From an uncultured Muribaculaceae bacterium (lineage in GTDB: Bacteria > Bacteroidota > Bacteroidia > Bacteroidales > Muribaculaceae): a stretch of 47,832 bases of DNA. The notes under the pieces were generated by a model. That model saw only the letters and a list, made by a program, of their open reading frames with translations, made no database searches and was not told where the DNA came from. Numbering within the stretch: position 1 is the stretch's first letter; every line of letters starts with the position of its first letter. This document shows positions 1 to 8,362 of the stretch, piece by piece. The stretch covers positions 1 to 47,832 of the forward strand of contig CAUBJF010000016.1 of assembly GCA_958436175.1 (NCBI GenBank). The letters are read 5' to 3'. The position numbers and the translations under genes were made by a program.

Positions 1-126
1 GAACGCAAGGGCGGTTTCCGCGACCGCAAGGACGAACGTCCCGAACGCAAGGGCGGTTTCCGCGACCGCAAGGACGAACGTCCCGAACGCAAGGGCGCTT
101 TCCGCGACCGAAGGGACGAAGACATC
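1..126 (+). repeat. 42-bp in-frame tandem repeat (about 3 copies)
   Basis: The unit begins GAACGCAAGGGCGGTTTCCG. It starts at 1, 43 and 85; the first two copies are identical and the third diverges near its end. The period of 42 bases keeps the reading frame, giving a 14-residue peptide repeat. More copies may lie upstream of the window. Confidence 0.9.
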
Positions 127-276
127 AACGCACCCAGAGAGCACCGTCCGCTGAATCTCAAGCGCCTCGGCAGCATGCCGTCCATACCGGCCGACAAAGA
201 AATCGTTGTAAACCGCCCTATGTGGCGCACACGCAAGAAAAAAGCCGACGAAGACTCCGATGTCACAGAGAAATAA
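1..276 (+). CDS. C-terminal end of a basic, repeat-rich protein (5' end outside window)
   Basis: Frame 1 is open from the first base to the TAA at 274-276, so this is the last 91 codons of a gene that starts upstream. It opens with two and a half copies of a 14-residue unit, ERKGGFRDRKDERP, and then a non-repetitive tail containing LNLKRLGSMPSIPADKE and ending in RTRKKKADEDSDVTEK. Highly charged Arg/Lys/Gly/Asp repeats of this kind occur as disordered tails on RNA-binding enzymes such as pseudouridine synthases and DEAD-box helicases of Bacteroidetes. The catalytic part is outside the window, so no function is assigned. It is followed closely by purD on the same strand. Confidence 0.75.
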   Translation, partial: ERKGGFRDRKDERPERKGGFRDRKDERPERKGAFRDRRDEDINAPREHRPLNLKRLGSMPSIPADKEIVVNRPMWRTRKKKADEDSDVTEK

Positions 277-313
277 AGAAGGACTCCCGACAAAAGACAA
301 CCACAACCCAACA

Positions 314-1630
314 ATGGCAAAGAACGAAATATACAATGTGCTGCTTCTTGGCAGCGGAGGCCGTGAGTCGGCCATAGCATGGAAACTCAACCAGAGCCCC
401 CTGATGGGTGAATTCTTCATAGCCCCCGGCAACGCCGGAACAACGGCGTACGGCACGAACCTTCCCCTCAAGCCCACAGACTTCGAAGCTGTCTACCGCG
501 CCGTCGTCGACAACGATATCGACCTTGTCGTGGCCGGCAACGAGGACCCCCTCGTACTCGGCCTGCGCGAATATCTCGAAAGCCATTCCGAGGCCGACGG
601 GCGCCGTATACTCGTGGTTGGGCCCGGCAAGGAGGGAGCCGCCCTGGAAGGGTCCAAGGACTTCGCCAAGCACTTCATGCAGAAATACGGCATCCCGACA
701 GCACGCTATTTCACAGTCACCTCTGCCAATATCCCCGAAGGCGACGCTTTCCTTGACAGTCTCAAGGCTCCCTACGTCCTCAAGGCCGACGGCCTCGCTG
801 CCGGCAAGGGCGTGCTCATCATCGACTCGCTCGGCGAGGCCAAGGCATCCCTGCGCGAGATGCTGGGCGGCAAGTTCGGCTCTGCTTCGGCAAAGGTTGT
901 CATCGAGGAGTTCCTCTCCGGCATCGAATGTTCCGTCTTCGTCCTCACCGACGGCAAGGGCGGCTATATCATCCTGCCCCCGGCAAAGGACTACAAGCGC
1001 GTGGGCGAAGGCGACACTGGACTGAACACCGGCGGCATGGGTGCCGTGTGCCCCCCTCCCTTCGTCGACAAGGACTTCATGGATAAAATCGAAAAACGCA
1101 TCATCATCCCGACGCTCGACGGCATGCGCGAGGAGAGCATCGACTATCGCGGCTTCATCTTCCTCGGTCTCATCAACTGCGGCGGCGACCCGATGGTGAT
1201 AGAATACAATGTCCGCATGGGCGACCCCGAGACCGAGGCCGTCATGCCCCGCATCGCCTCCGACCTCATGCCTGCCCTCCTCGGGGCCGCACGCGGCGAT
1301 ATCGACGGCATTGAGCTGGCCACCGACCCCCGTACCGCCGTGACCGTCATGGCTGTTTCCGGCGGCTATCCCGGCACCTACCCCAAAGGCAAGCTCATCA
1401 CCGGCAAGCTGCGCCCAGACTCGTCGGTAGTGTTTCATGCCGGAACGACGACCGACAGCGACGGCCGTACCGTCACTTCGGGCGGCCGCGTCCTCTCGGT
1501 GACATCCTATGGCAGCGACATCCTCGACGCGGCGGCACGTTCCTACGAATCACTCAAGGACATACATTTCGACGGTATGTACTTCCGCCGCGACATAGGC
1601 CGCGATCTGGCAGCCCTGGAGAAGAAATAA
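314..1630 (+). CDS. purD: Phosphoribosylamine--glycine ligase (GAR synthetase)
   Basis: Catalyses the second step of de novo purine synthesis: ATP-dependent joining of glycine to 5-phosphoribosylamine, in the cytosol. The ATP-grasp enzyme is recognisable from the N-terminal LLGSGGRE loop (about residues 11-18), the ADGLAAGKGV segment near 155, GLNTGGMGA near 233 and the metal/ATP-binding EYNVRMGDPETE near 296. I chose ATG 314 (MAKNEIYN), giving 438 aa, which is near the family's usual length. The in-frame ATG at 260 would add 18 unconserved residues and overlap the preceding gene. A membrane-protein gene begins 3 bases after the stop, so the two are probably cotranscribed. Confidence 0.96.
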   Translation: MAKNEIYNVLLLGSGGRESAIAWKLNQSPLMGEFFIAPGNAGTTAYGTNLPLKPTDFEAVYRAVVDNDIDLVVAGNEDPLVLGLREYLESHSEADGRRILVVGPGKEGAALEGSKDFAKHFMQKYGIPTARYFTVTSANIPEGDAFLDSLKAPYVLKADGLAAGKGVLIIDSLGEAKASLREMLGGKFGSASAKVVIEEFLSGIECSVFVLTDGKGGYIILPPAKDYKRVGEGDTGLNTGGMGAVCPPPFVDKDFMDKIEKRIIIPTLDGMREESIDYRGFIFLGLINCGGDPMVIEYNVRMGDPETEAVMPRIASDLMPALLGAARGDIDGIELATDPRTAVTVMAVSGGYPGTYPKGKLITGKLRPDSSVVFHAGTTTDSDGRTVTSGGRVLSVTSYGSDILDAAARSYESLKDIHFDGMYFRRDIGRDLAALEKK

Positions 1631-1633
1631 GGC

Positions 1634-2611
1634 ATGAAGTCTATCCTGGCGACGAGGGCTCTCCATTCCCGCGGAGTTGCCATCATCCTTGCCGTCGGCT
1701 GTATCATAGCCGAAGCCATATATTTCTTCAAGGGCCTCGGCGAACCTGTCGGCGGCGACCATGGCACGGCGCTACCGTCGGTCAATGATTGGATATCATC
1801 GACAACGACGAGTTTTCTATGTGCGGCAGCAGTCTCCGTCCTCGTGCCCCTGCTGATGCTCATATTATGCCGGCGCTACAATGTACTGCGTTCGATGACA
1901 ACGCTCTACATTACCTTCTTCGCTGTCATGCAGCTCTCGGAGCCCGACCTTTCGGTAACCTTCTACGGAGGCTCGCTGCTCGTTGCCGTGATGCCTCTGT
2001 GCCTGATGCTGCTCTTCGGCTGTTACCGTGCCCCGAACCGCACACGTTCCGTCTTCCTCATCTTCATGCTCCTGTCGGGGCTCTCGGCCTTCCAGTACTG
2101 TTTCCTGGTCTATCTGCCTGTATTCCTGATAGGTTGCGCCCAGATGAGGATACTGAACGCCCGTACGCTCGTGGCTGCGCTCCTCGGCTGCATCACGCCC
2201 TGGTGGATTCTCTTCGGCTTCGGTGTCATCGGCCTTAAGGACATACATCTGCCTTCGCCCGGGAGCCTGACGGCACGCATCGATGCCGGCGACATCGTGT
2301 CGCTCGTCTCGGTAGGCCTGACAGTCCTTCTTGTGATACTGAGTTATGTGCTCAATGTCCTCAAAGCTATAGCCTACAATGCGCAGAGCCGCGCCATCAA
2401 CGGCAGCTTCGCGACCCTCACTCTCTTCACCATCCTTGCCATATTCCTGGATTTCAATAATATCGCGTCGTACATCCCGCTGCTCAACTTCTGTGCCGCC
2501 ATCCAGCTGGCACATTTCTTCTCAGTCCACCGGGCCGAGAAGTCATGGATAGCGATAGCATCGATCATGGCCGTCTATATCGTACTCTTCATATGTCAAA
2601 CAGTAATCTGA
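1634..2611 (+). CDS. Polytopic inner-membrane protein of unknown function
   Basis: The 325-aa product is almost entirely hydrophobic, with about nine or ten likely transmembrane helices starting with VAIILAVGCIIAEAIYFF near residue 15 and ending with IASIMAVYIVLFIC. Short polar loops include RRYNVLRS and YRAPNRTRS. I see no catalytic or transport motif. Its size and topology resemble uncharacterised Bacteroidetes membrane proteins that sit beside purine and cofactor genes. It starts 3 bases after purD, and its last 19 bases overlap the start of pdxB, so it is probably translationally coupled to both. Function unknown. Confidence 0.8.
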   Translation: MKSILATRALHSRGVAIILAVGCIIAEAIYFFKGLGEPVGGDHGTALPSVNDWISSTTTSFLCAAAVSVLVPLLMLILCRRYNVLRSMTTLYITFFAVMQLSEPDLSVTFYGGSLLVAVMPLCLMLLFGCYRAPNRTRSVFLIFMLLSGLSAFQYCFLVYLPVFLIGCAQMRILNARTLVAALLGCITPWWILFGFGVIGLKDIHLPSPGSLTARIDAGDIVSLVSVGLTVLLVILSYVLNVLKAIAYNAQSRAINGSFATLTLFTILAIFLDFNNIASYIPLLNFCAAIQLAHFFSVHRAEKSWIAIASIMAVYIVLFICQTVI

Positions 2612-3624
2612 ACATCATAGTCGAGAAAAACGTACCTTTTGTCCGCGGACTCCTCGACCCCTATGCCACAGTGCGCTATCTCGGTGCCGACGAGATCACG
2701 CCCGATGCCGCACGCGATGCCGACGCGATGATCATCCGCACACGCACCCGCTGCGACGAAGGGCTGCTCGTACGCTCGCGCTGCAAGCTCATAGCCACCG
2801 CCACCATCGGTACCGACCATATCAACCTTGACTACTGCAGCCGACGCGGCATAACGGTTGTCAACGCCCCCGGCTGCAACGCCCCCGCCGTAGCCCAGTA
2901 CGTCTTCGGCTCTCTGCTGAGCACCGTCAACCGTCCCCTTGCATCGTGCCGTATAGGCATCGTCGGCGTAGGGCACGTAGGCAGCATCGTGGAACGCTGG
3001 GCACGGGGCCTCGACATGGAAGTCCTCGTCTGCGACCCTCCGCGCCAGCGTGCCGAGGGAGGCCAGGGATGGAGCGACCTCGACACCATCGCCGCCAAAT
3101 GCGACATCATAACCTTCCACACCCCCCTGACGCGCACAGGTGAGGATGCCACTTTCCACATGGTCGGCGACGAACTCCTCGCAAAGCTCCGACGCGCTCC
3201 TATCCTCATCAATAGTGCCCGCGGCGAGATCTTCGACACAGCCGCCGTCCTCCGTGCCAAGGCCAGGGGCCTCGCGGGGCCCCTGATAGTCGACTGCTGG
3301 GAGCACGAGCCGGACATCGACCGCAGACTGCTGAGCATGTGCGCCGTCGCAACGCCCCATATCGCCGGATATTCACGCGAAGGCAAGATACGCGCCTCGC
3401 AGACAGTTCTCGATGCCGTAACCACTTTCTACTCTCTGCCTCGCGTCACCATAGACGCTCCCCTGCCTCCGGCCCCTGCACGTACTGTATCCCTGACGGG
3501 AGTGAGCAGGAGTTTCGACCCTACAGAGCTGACAGCCAATCTCAAATCCTCGCCGGAGACCTTCGAGGAACAGCGCAACACCTACCCCCTTCGCTCCGAA
3601 GCCCCCGAAGGCCGCGAATCGTAG
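2593..3624 (+). CDS. pdxB: Erythronate-4-phosphate dehydrogenase
   Basis: A D-2-hydroxyacid dehydrogenase-fold enzyme that oxidises 4-phosphoerythronate in the DXP-dependent pyridoxal phosphate pathway. The NAD-binding Rossmann motif GIVGVGHVGS lies near residues 122-131. Family catalytic positions follow in order: the Arg in NSARGEIFD (near 207), the Glu in WEHEPDID and the His in TPHIAGYSREGK (near 253). The SREGK segment and the C-terminal domain after it are typical of PdxB and separate it from SerA. I chose ATG 2593 (MSNSNLNIIVEKN, 343 aa); the upstream in-frame ATG at 2545 lies deep inside the previous gene. Confidence 0.93.
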   Translation: MSNSNLNIIVEKNVPFVRGLLDPYATVRYLGADEITPDAARDADAMIIRTRTRCDEGLLVRSRCKLIATATIGTDHINLDYCSRRGITVVNAPGCNAPAVAQYVFGSLLSTVNRPLASCRIGIVGVGHVGSIVERWARGLDMEVLVCDPPRQRAEGGQGWSDLDTIAAKCDIITFHTPLTRTGEDATFHMVGDELLAKLRRAPILINSARGEIFDTAAVLRAKARGLAGPLIVDCWEHEPDIDRRLLSMCAVATPHIAGYSREGKIRASQTVLDAVTTFYSLPRVTIDAPLPPAPARTVSLTGVSRSFDPTELTANLKSSPETFEEQRNTYPLRSEAPEGRES

Positions 3625-3724
3625 CGATACCGCCCCGGGGCATGAAAGTTTTCAGCCAGCGAAGGCTTTAGGTGAATTTATGTAAAAAAAAGGCATCTAA
3701 TAGACTGCCGTGGACTTTTTTTCG

Positions 3725-3732
3725 TATCTTTG
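3725..3732 (+). promoter_or_regulatory. Promoter -7 box (TATCTTTG) of psd-pssA
   Basis: TATCTTTG matches the Bacteroidetes -7 consensus TAnnTTTG. It lies 17 bases before the psd start in the 125-bp gap after pdxB, and predicts a leader of about 14 nt. I see no convincing -33 TTG at the standard distance. Confidence 0.6.
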
Positions 3733-3749
3733 CGTTTAATATATACGCT

Positions 3750-4442
3750 ATGCACCGCATGAGAGTGAAAATCCACCATGAGGGCACCAACATCCTGATA
3801 GTACTCTCCATAGTGCTTCTGGTCATCAATGTCCCTCTCTGGCTATGGGCGCGTCCCTTGGCCTGGGCTATATCGTGCACGGCAGTGAGCGCTGTTTTCT
3901 ATCTCCTGGTGGTCAATTTCTTCCGTTCGCCCCGCAGACAGTTCCCTGGCAATCCCGTCAATGCGGTGGTAGCCTCGGCCGACGGCACCGTAGTAGCTCT
4001 CGAAGAGACCTACGAGCCCGAATATCTGCGCTGTCGCTGCATACAGCTCTCCGTTTTCATGAGTATCCTCAACGTCCACGCCAACTGGTTCCCGGTCGAC
4101 GGCGAAGTGATTTTCACCAAGCATCATCCGGGCCGCTTCATGGCTGCATATCTCCCCAAATCGAGCACCGAGAACGAACGTTCGACCGTTGTCATCCGTA
4201 CTCCCGGCGGTCAGGAAGTGCTCATGCGCCAGGTTGCCGGAGCAATGGCACGCCGCATAGTCACCTACGCCAAGCCCGGTGTCGAGGCTTCCGTAGAGGA
4301 TCATATGGGATTCATAAAATTCGGCTCGCGGGTTGACCTCTACCTCCCGTTAGGGACTGAAATATACGTCAAAATAGGCGACAAGACCACCGGGGGAATC
4401 ACCCAGGTCGGGCTGCTAAAACCTAACGCAACAAACGAATGA
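3750..4442 (+). CDS. psd: Phosphatidylserine decarboxylase proenzyme (short PSD-A type)
   Basis: Makes phosphatidylethanolamine from phosphatidylserine at the inner membrane. The 230-aa length and the N-terminal hydrophobic stretch of two helices (about residues 15-55) fit the short archaeal/Bacteroidetes class. The conserved HANWFPVDGEV segment is near 110. The self-cleavage site is the Gly-Ser in KFGSRVDL, with Ser near 193 expected to become the pyruvoyl group. I chose ATG 3750, 17 bases after a promoter -7 box; ATG 3759 (MRVKIHHEG) is also possible. Its stop overlaps the pssA start as ATGA, matching a substrate-product enzyme pair. Confidence 0.94.
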   Translation: MHRMRVKIHHEGTNILIVLSIVLLVINVPLWLWARPLAWAISCTAVSAVFYLLVVNFFRSPRRQFPGNPVNAVVASADGTVVALEETYEPEYLRCRCIQLSVFMSILNVHANWFPVDGEVIFTKHHPGRFMAAYLPKSSTENERSTVVIRTPGGQEVLMRQVAGAMARRIVTYAKPGVEASVEDHMGFIKFGSRVDLYLPLGTEIYVKIGDKTTGGITQVGLLKPNATNE

Positions 4443-5152
4443 AGAATAACAGCACCAAAAGACTGCTGTCCGGGATACCGAATACGATAACGTGCCTCAA
4501 CCTTCTGTCGGGATGCATCGCCATCTATATGTGTTTTCAGGGCAGCCGCCTCATGGGCCCGCTCAGCGGCTTCGAATGGGCCCTGACAGCGATAGGATGC
4601 GCGGCCGTCTTCGATTTTCTCGACGGAGCTTCCGCACGCCTCATCCATGCCTATTCGGATGTAGGCAAAGACCTCGACTCGCTGTCCGACCTCGTCAGCT
4701 TCGGCATCGCACCGGCAATGCTCATGCTCAATGTCATGCTCCTGTACAGCACCACGCCCTGGCTGTGTTTCGCAACCATGCTGATCCCCGTCTGCGGAGC
4801 CATACGACTGGCAAAATTCAACAACGACAGCGAGCAGACAATCTCTTTCCGAGGACTTCCCATACCGGCAAACGCCATATTCTGGATCGGTATGTACGGC
4901 TGGATTATGAACTACGGCTATCCCGGTACGGCCATCACCGTCATACTCATCGTCCTGGTATCGCTCGCAATGGTGGCACGGTTCAAGATGTTCTCCCTAA
5001 AATTCAAGAACTTCGACTTCAGCGAGAACTTCATACGCTATGTCATCATCGTGGCCGCAATCCTCTTCGTGGCGCTCTACGGACTTGCCGGTCTGGCATG
5101 GACGATAGTCCTCTATATACTTCTGTCGCTGCTGCGCCGCAACAGAATATGA
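4439..5152 (+). CDS. pssA: CDP-diacylglycerol--serine O-phosphatidyltransferase
   Basis: Joins serine to CDP-diacylglycerol to make phosphatidylserine, the substrate of the enzyme encoded just upstream. The CDP-alcohol phosphotransferase signature is complete: DG-x2-AR-x8-G-x3-D-x3-D, read as DGASAR...GKDLDSLSD at about residues 61-82. Six or so transmembrane segments follow. Length 237 aa is normal. The ATG overlaps the psd stop by four bases, so translation is probably coupled and the two genes supply phosphatidylethanolamine together. Confidence 0.95.
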   Translation: MKNNSTKRLLSGIPNTITCLNLLSGCIAIYMCFQGSRLMGPLSGFEWALTAIGCAAVFDFLDGASARLIHAYSDVGKDLDSLSDLVSFGIAPAMLMLNVMLLYSTTPWLCFATMLIPVCGAIRLAKFNNDSEQTISFRGLPIPANAIFWIGMYGWIMNYGYPGTAITVILIVLVSLAMVARFKMFSLKFKNFDFSENFIRYVIIVAAILFVALYGLAGLAWTIVLYILLSLLRRNRI

Positions 5153-5189
5153 CAGATATCGAAATCTCTCAATCTATAATATCTCAGGA

Positions 5190-5540
5190 ATGTTGTATTT
5201 CCTCCTTTTTCTCTTGATTGTATTCATAGTCATCCCTGTCGGATCGGCTATGCTGAAAATATGGCAGATGCACCGCCGCGTGAACCAGTTCATGCGCGAC
5301 CCCTTCGGCATGGGTGGTACAACCTCCGGCCGTGACCCCCGGGGGACCCGCCGCCAGGAGCCCCGGCACCCCCGGCGCACTCACAAGAAAATAGATCCCG
5401 ACGTGGGCGAATACGTGGCCTTCACCGAGGTCGAGACATCATCGAAGACCGACACATATACTTCCGGAAGCACGACAAGCGTCCGCACCGAGCAGCAGAT
5501 TGTCGATGTCGAATGGGAGGATATCCCCGACAAGAAATAA
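5190..5540 (+). CDS. DUF4834 family small membrane-anchored protein
   Basis: A 116-aa protein with one N-terminal transmembrane helix (about residues 2-20), then a basic Arg/Pro-rich linker and an acidic C-terminus ending VDVEWEDIPDKK. The order of a helix, an HRRVNQFMRDPFG segment and an E-rich tail is the pattern I know as DUF4834 in Bacteroidetes; its function is not known. It lies 37 bases after pssA and 13 before the next gene, so it is probably in the same transcript. Confidence 0.75.
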   Translation: MLYFLLFLLIVFIVIPVGSAMLKIWQMHRRVNQFMRDPFGMGGTTSGRDPRGTRRQEPRHPRRTHKKIDPDVGEYVAFTEVETSSKTDTYTSGSTTSVRTEQQIVDVEWEDIPDKK

Positions 5541-5553
5541 AGCTACAAGGACC

Positions 5554-6207
5554 ATGAGCGAACTCTTCACATACCTCGACAGTCTCCGTGCCAACAATAA
5601 CCGCGAGTGGTTCAACGCCCACCGGGCCGAGTTCGACATACTGCGGCAGCAGTACATATCCGATGTCCAGCGCCTCATCAACGCCCTCGGAAAGGTGGAG
5701 CCGTCGCTGGCACGTGTCGAGGCCAGGGACTGCGTCTACCGCATCTACCGCGACACGCGCTTTTCGCCCGACAAGACACCATATAAGACCTACTTCTCGG
5801 CCCTCATCTCACCGACAGGCCGTCACTGCGACCGCGCCTGCTGGTACCTCCATGTCGGTGCCGACGAGTGCGCCGTCTACGGCGGTGTCTGGATGCCCGA
5901 GAGCAAGGTGCTCAAAAAGCTCCGAAAGGCCATCGTCGACAACATCGACGAATTCCGCGAAATAATCGGTACGCCACAGGTCGAGAAGCTCTTCCCGGGG
6001 TGGTACGGAGCCACGCTGAAGACCGCCCCCAAGGGCTACGACCGCAATCATCCCGACATCGACCTACTTCGCCTGACGGAGTACGGCAAGATGCATGCCC
6101 TCGACCGGGCCTTCTTCGACGACCCTCAGTGGCCCGAGAAAGCCGCCGCGATGATGGCCGTCCTCAAGCCAATGTGCGATTTCCTTAATTATTCCATCGA
6201 CGAATAG
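5554..6207 (+). CDS. DUF2461 domain-containing protein
   Basis: The 217-aa product begins MSELFTYLDSLRANNNREWF and contains the family hallmarks NNREWFNAHR, a VYRIYRDTRFSPDKTPYKT segment near 65-83, and a C-terminal GYDRNHPDIDLLRL. This is the DUF2461 family (TIGR02453), widespread in bacteria and of unknown biochemical role. I chose ATG 5554, 13 bases after the previous stop; an upstream ATG at 5500 would overlap the previous gene and add residues unlike the family. Confidence 0.85.
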   Translation: MSELFTYLDSLRANNNREWFNAHRAEFDILRQQYISDVQRLINALGKVEPSLARVEARDCVYRIYRDTRFSPDKTPYKTYFSALISPTGRHCDRACWYLHVGADECAVYGGVWMPESKVLKKLRKAIVDNIDEFREIIGTPQVEKLFPGWYGATLKTAPKGYDRNHPDIDLLRLTEYGKMHALDRAFFDDPQWPEKAAAMMAVLKPMCDFLNYSIDE

Positions 6208-6217
6208 CTTCATACCC

Positions 6218-6976
6218 ATGCATTCCAACCCTCATAGCGATACGGCGGTAATAATACCGATGTACAACGAACGCGAGAACGCTGCCGCCATTATCGATGC
6301 CGTGCTGGCCCTCCCGGTCGACTTCGATGTCCTCGTCATAGACGACAATTCACCCGACGGCACGGCGGCAATCGTCAAGGAAAAGATGAAAGAATACCCC
6401 GGTCGCGTCGACATAATAGAGCGTCCGGGCAAGCTCGGTCTCGGAACGGCCTATATCACAGGCTTCAAGGAATGTCTCACCCGTGGCTATGAATATATCT
6501 GCGAGATGGATGCCGACTTCTCGCACAACCCCGAGGACCTCGTGCGCCTGCGCCACGAAGCCGCCGACAACGGTGCCGACGTAGTCATAGGCTCGCGATA
6601 TGTCACCGGCGTGAATGTCGTCAACTGGCCCATGGGGCGCGTGCTGATGTCTTTCTACGCCTCCAAGTATGTGCGTCTCGTCACCGGCCTGCCCGTCCAC
6701 GACACCACCGCCGGATTCGTGTGCTACCGCCGCCGCGTCCTCGAAGCCCTCGAGCTCGACAAGATCAAGTTCAAAGGCTATGCCTTCCAGATCGAGATGA
6801 AGTTCACGGCCTTCAAGTTCGGCTTCCGCATCGCCGAAGTGCCTATCATCTTCGTCAACCGCGTACTCGGCACCAGTAAGATGAGCGGCGGCATATTCGG
6901 CGAGGCCGTCACGGGCGTGATACGCCTCAAATGGAACAGCCTCTTCAAGAAATATTCCGACTACTCGAAGAAATGA
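6218..6976 (+). CDS. Polyprenol monophosphomannose synthase-like glycosyltransferase (GT2, DPM1 type)
   Basis: A 252-aa family-2 glycosyltransferase. It has the N-terminal VIIPMYNERENA, the nucleotide-binding VIDDNSPDGT (about residues 40-49) and the metal-binding EMDADFSHNPED near 93-104. RYVTGVNVVNWP follows near 128-139, with a C-terminal FVNRVLGTSKMS. This order and the length without membrane helices match dolichol/polyprenol-phosphate mannose synthases. The likely reaction is transfer of a sugar from a nucleotide donor to a polyprenyl phosphate for glycan assembly; donor identity is inferred from family only. The stop overlaps the pyrC ATG by four bases. Confidence 0.88.
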   Translation: MHSNPHSDTAVIIPMYNERENAAAIIDAVLALPVDFDVLVIDDNSPDGTAAIVKEKMKEYPGRVDIIERPGKLGLGTAYITGFKECLTRGYEYICEMDADFSHNPEDLVRLRHEAADNGADVVIGSRYVTGVNVVNWPMGRVLMSFYASKYVRLVTGLPVHDTTAGFVCYRRRVLEALELDKIKFKGYAFQIEMKFTAFKFGFRIAEVPIIFVNRVLGTSKMSGGIFGEAVTGVIRLKWNSLFKKYSDYSKK

Positions 6977-8325
6977 AACTGCTCATCACCAACGCCGCCT
7001 TTCCCTTCCGTGGCAGGATGTACCGGGGATGGGTCCTCGTCCAAGACGACCGCATAGGCGGCATGGGCTTCGGCGAAGCCACGGCCGACATAGTCCATCA
7101 GGCGCATACAGTCATGACGCTCGACGACAGCGACATACTCATGCCCGGACTCATCGACACCCACGTCCATTTCCGCGAACCGGGACTCGAACACAAGGGC
7201 GACATAGCCACGGAGAGTGCCGCCGCCCTGCGCGGAGGCGTGACGAGCTATATCGAGATGCCCAACACCAAACCCGCCACCACCACCGCCGAGGCTCTCG
7301 CCGACAAGATGGAACGCGCCTGTGGACGCTCCTACGGCAACTATGCCTTCATGCTCGGCGCTGTCGATGGCGTTACCGGGCAGCTCGACCGAATCCGGCC
7401 CGAAAACCTTCCGGCCGTCAAACTCTTCCTCGGCACCACCACCGGGGCGATGAGTATGCCAGGCGACGAGGAACTTGGCCGTATGATGGACTGGTGCGCC
7501 ACGCACCGCGTCCCCGTCGTAGTCCATGCCGAAGACAACAACATCATCGCCGCCAACACCGCCGCGGCCATCGGGAAATACGGCAGCCGCGAGGCCGTGC
7601 CCGTCGGCGAACACAGCGCCATACGCAGCCGCCGCGCCTGTCTGAGCGCCTCGCGTCGCGCCATAGAGCTTGCCCGTAAGCACGGCACCCGTCTCCACAT
7701 AGCCCACGTCAGCACCGCCGACGAGGCCGACTCGCTCTTCACTGCCGGACCTGTCGACGACAAGCTCATCACCGCCGAGACAACCCCCATGTACCTCGAC
7801 GAGGTATTCGCCGACCCTGCCAATCGTACGTCGCGCCATAAGATAAACCCTGCTGTCAAAGAACTCTGCGATGCCTCCGCGCTCCGCCGTGCCCTCGCCG
7901 ACGACCGTATCGACACCATTGCCACCGACCATGCGCCCCATCTGCTCAAAGAAAAGGAGGGAGGTGCTCTCACTGCCGCATCAGGAGCCCCCTCGGTGCA
8001 GTTCGCCCTGCCGGTGATGCTCGGCTACCTTGCGCCGGAGCTTATTGCCGAGAAGATGGCGCATGCCCCGGCACAGCTTTTCTCCCTCAAGTACAGGGGC
8101 GAGATTCTTCCGGGCAACTATGCCGACCTCGTGCTGCTGCACCGTGAGAGTCATGTCATCAGCGACGCCGAGGTAGAAGGCCGCTGCGGCTGGACGCCTT
8201 TCGCCGGCCGCCGGACAGACTACGTGGTCGATACTGTGTGGGTCAACGGCATCAAGACACTCTTCGAAGGCCGTATCGTCGCCAATCCCTCCGGACAGCC
8301 CCTCCGCATCTTCCCCCGCCGCTGA
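6973..8325 (+). CDS. pyrC: Dihydroorotase
   Basis: Cyclises N-carbamoyl-aspartate to dihydroorotate in de novo pyrimidine synthesis. Amidohydrolase motifs are all present: the metal-binding DTHVHFREPG near residues 61-70, IEMPNT near 94, VHAEDN near 184, LHIAHVSTADE near 240 and ATDHAPH near 317. Length 450 aa fits the class I (PyrC/allantoinase-like) branch. I chose ATG 6973 (MKLLITNAAF), which overlaps the previous stop as ATGA. It ends the first housekeeping block; the next gene is on the other strand. Confidence 0.95.
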   Translation: MKLLITNAAFPFRGRMYRGWVLVQDDRIGGMGFGEATADIVHQAHTVMTLDDSDILMPGLIDTHVHFREPGLEHKGDIATESAAALRGGVTSYIEMPNTKPATTTAEALADKMERACGRSYGNYAFMLGAVDGVTGQLDRIRPENLPAVKLFLGTTTGAMSMPGDEELGRMMDWCATHRVPVVVHAEDNNIIAANTAAAIGKYGSREAVPVGEHSAIRSRRACLSASRRAIELARKHGTRLHIAHVSTADEADSLFTAGPVDDKLITAETTPMYLDEVFADPANRTSRHKINPAVKELCDASALRRALADDRIDTIATDHAPHLLKEKEGGALTAASGAPSVQFALPVMLGYLAPELIAEKMAHAPAQLFSLKYRGEILPGNYADLVLLHRESHVISDAEVEGRCGWTPFAGRRTDYVVDTVWVNGIKTLFEGRIVANPSGQPLRIFPRR

Positions 8326-8362
8326 TACAGGCGTCTTAGGGTCCATACGGCAGCCTGAGGAT

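Noticed and set aside
260..313. Earlier ATG for purD
   Set aside because: It adds 18 residues unlike any PurD N-terminus and overlaps the end of the upstream gene.
263..1438. Long open frame on the minus strand opposite purD (391 codons)
   Set aside because: It lies wholly antisense to a clear purD gene, has no family signature, and is explained by high GC content and codon bias of the real gene.
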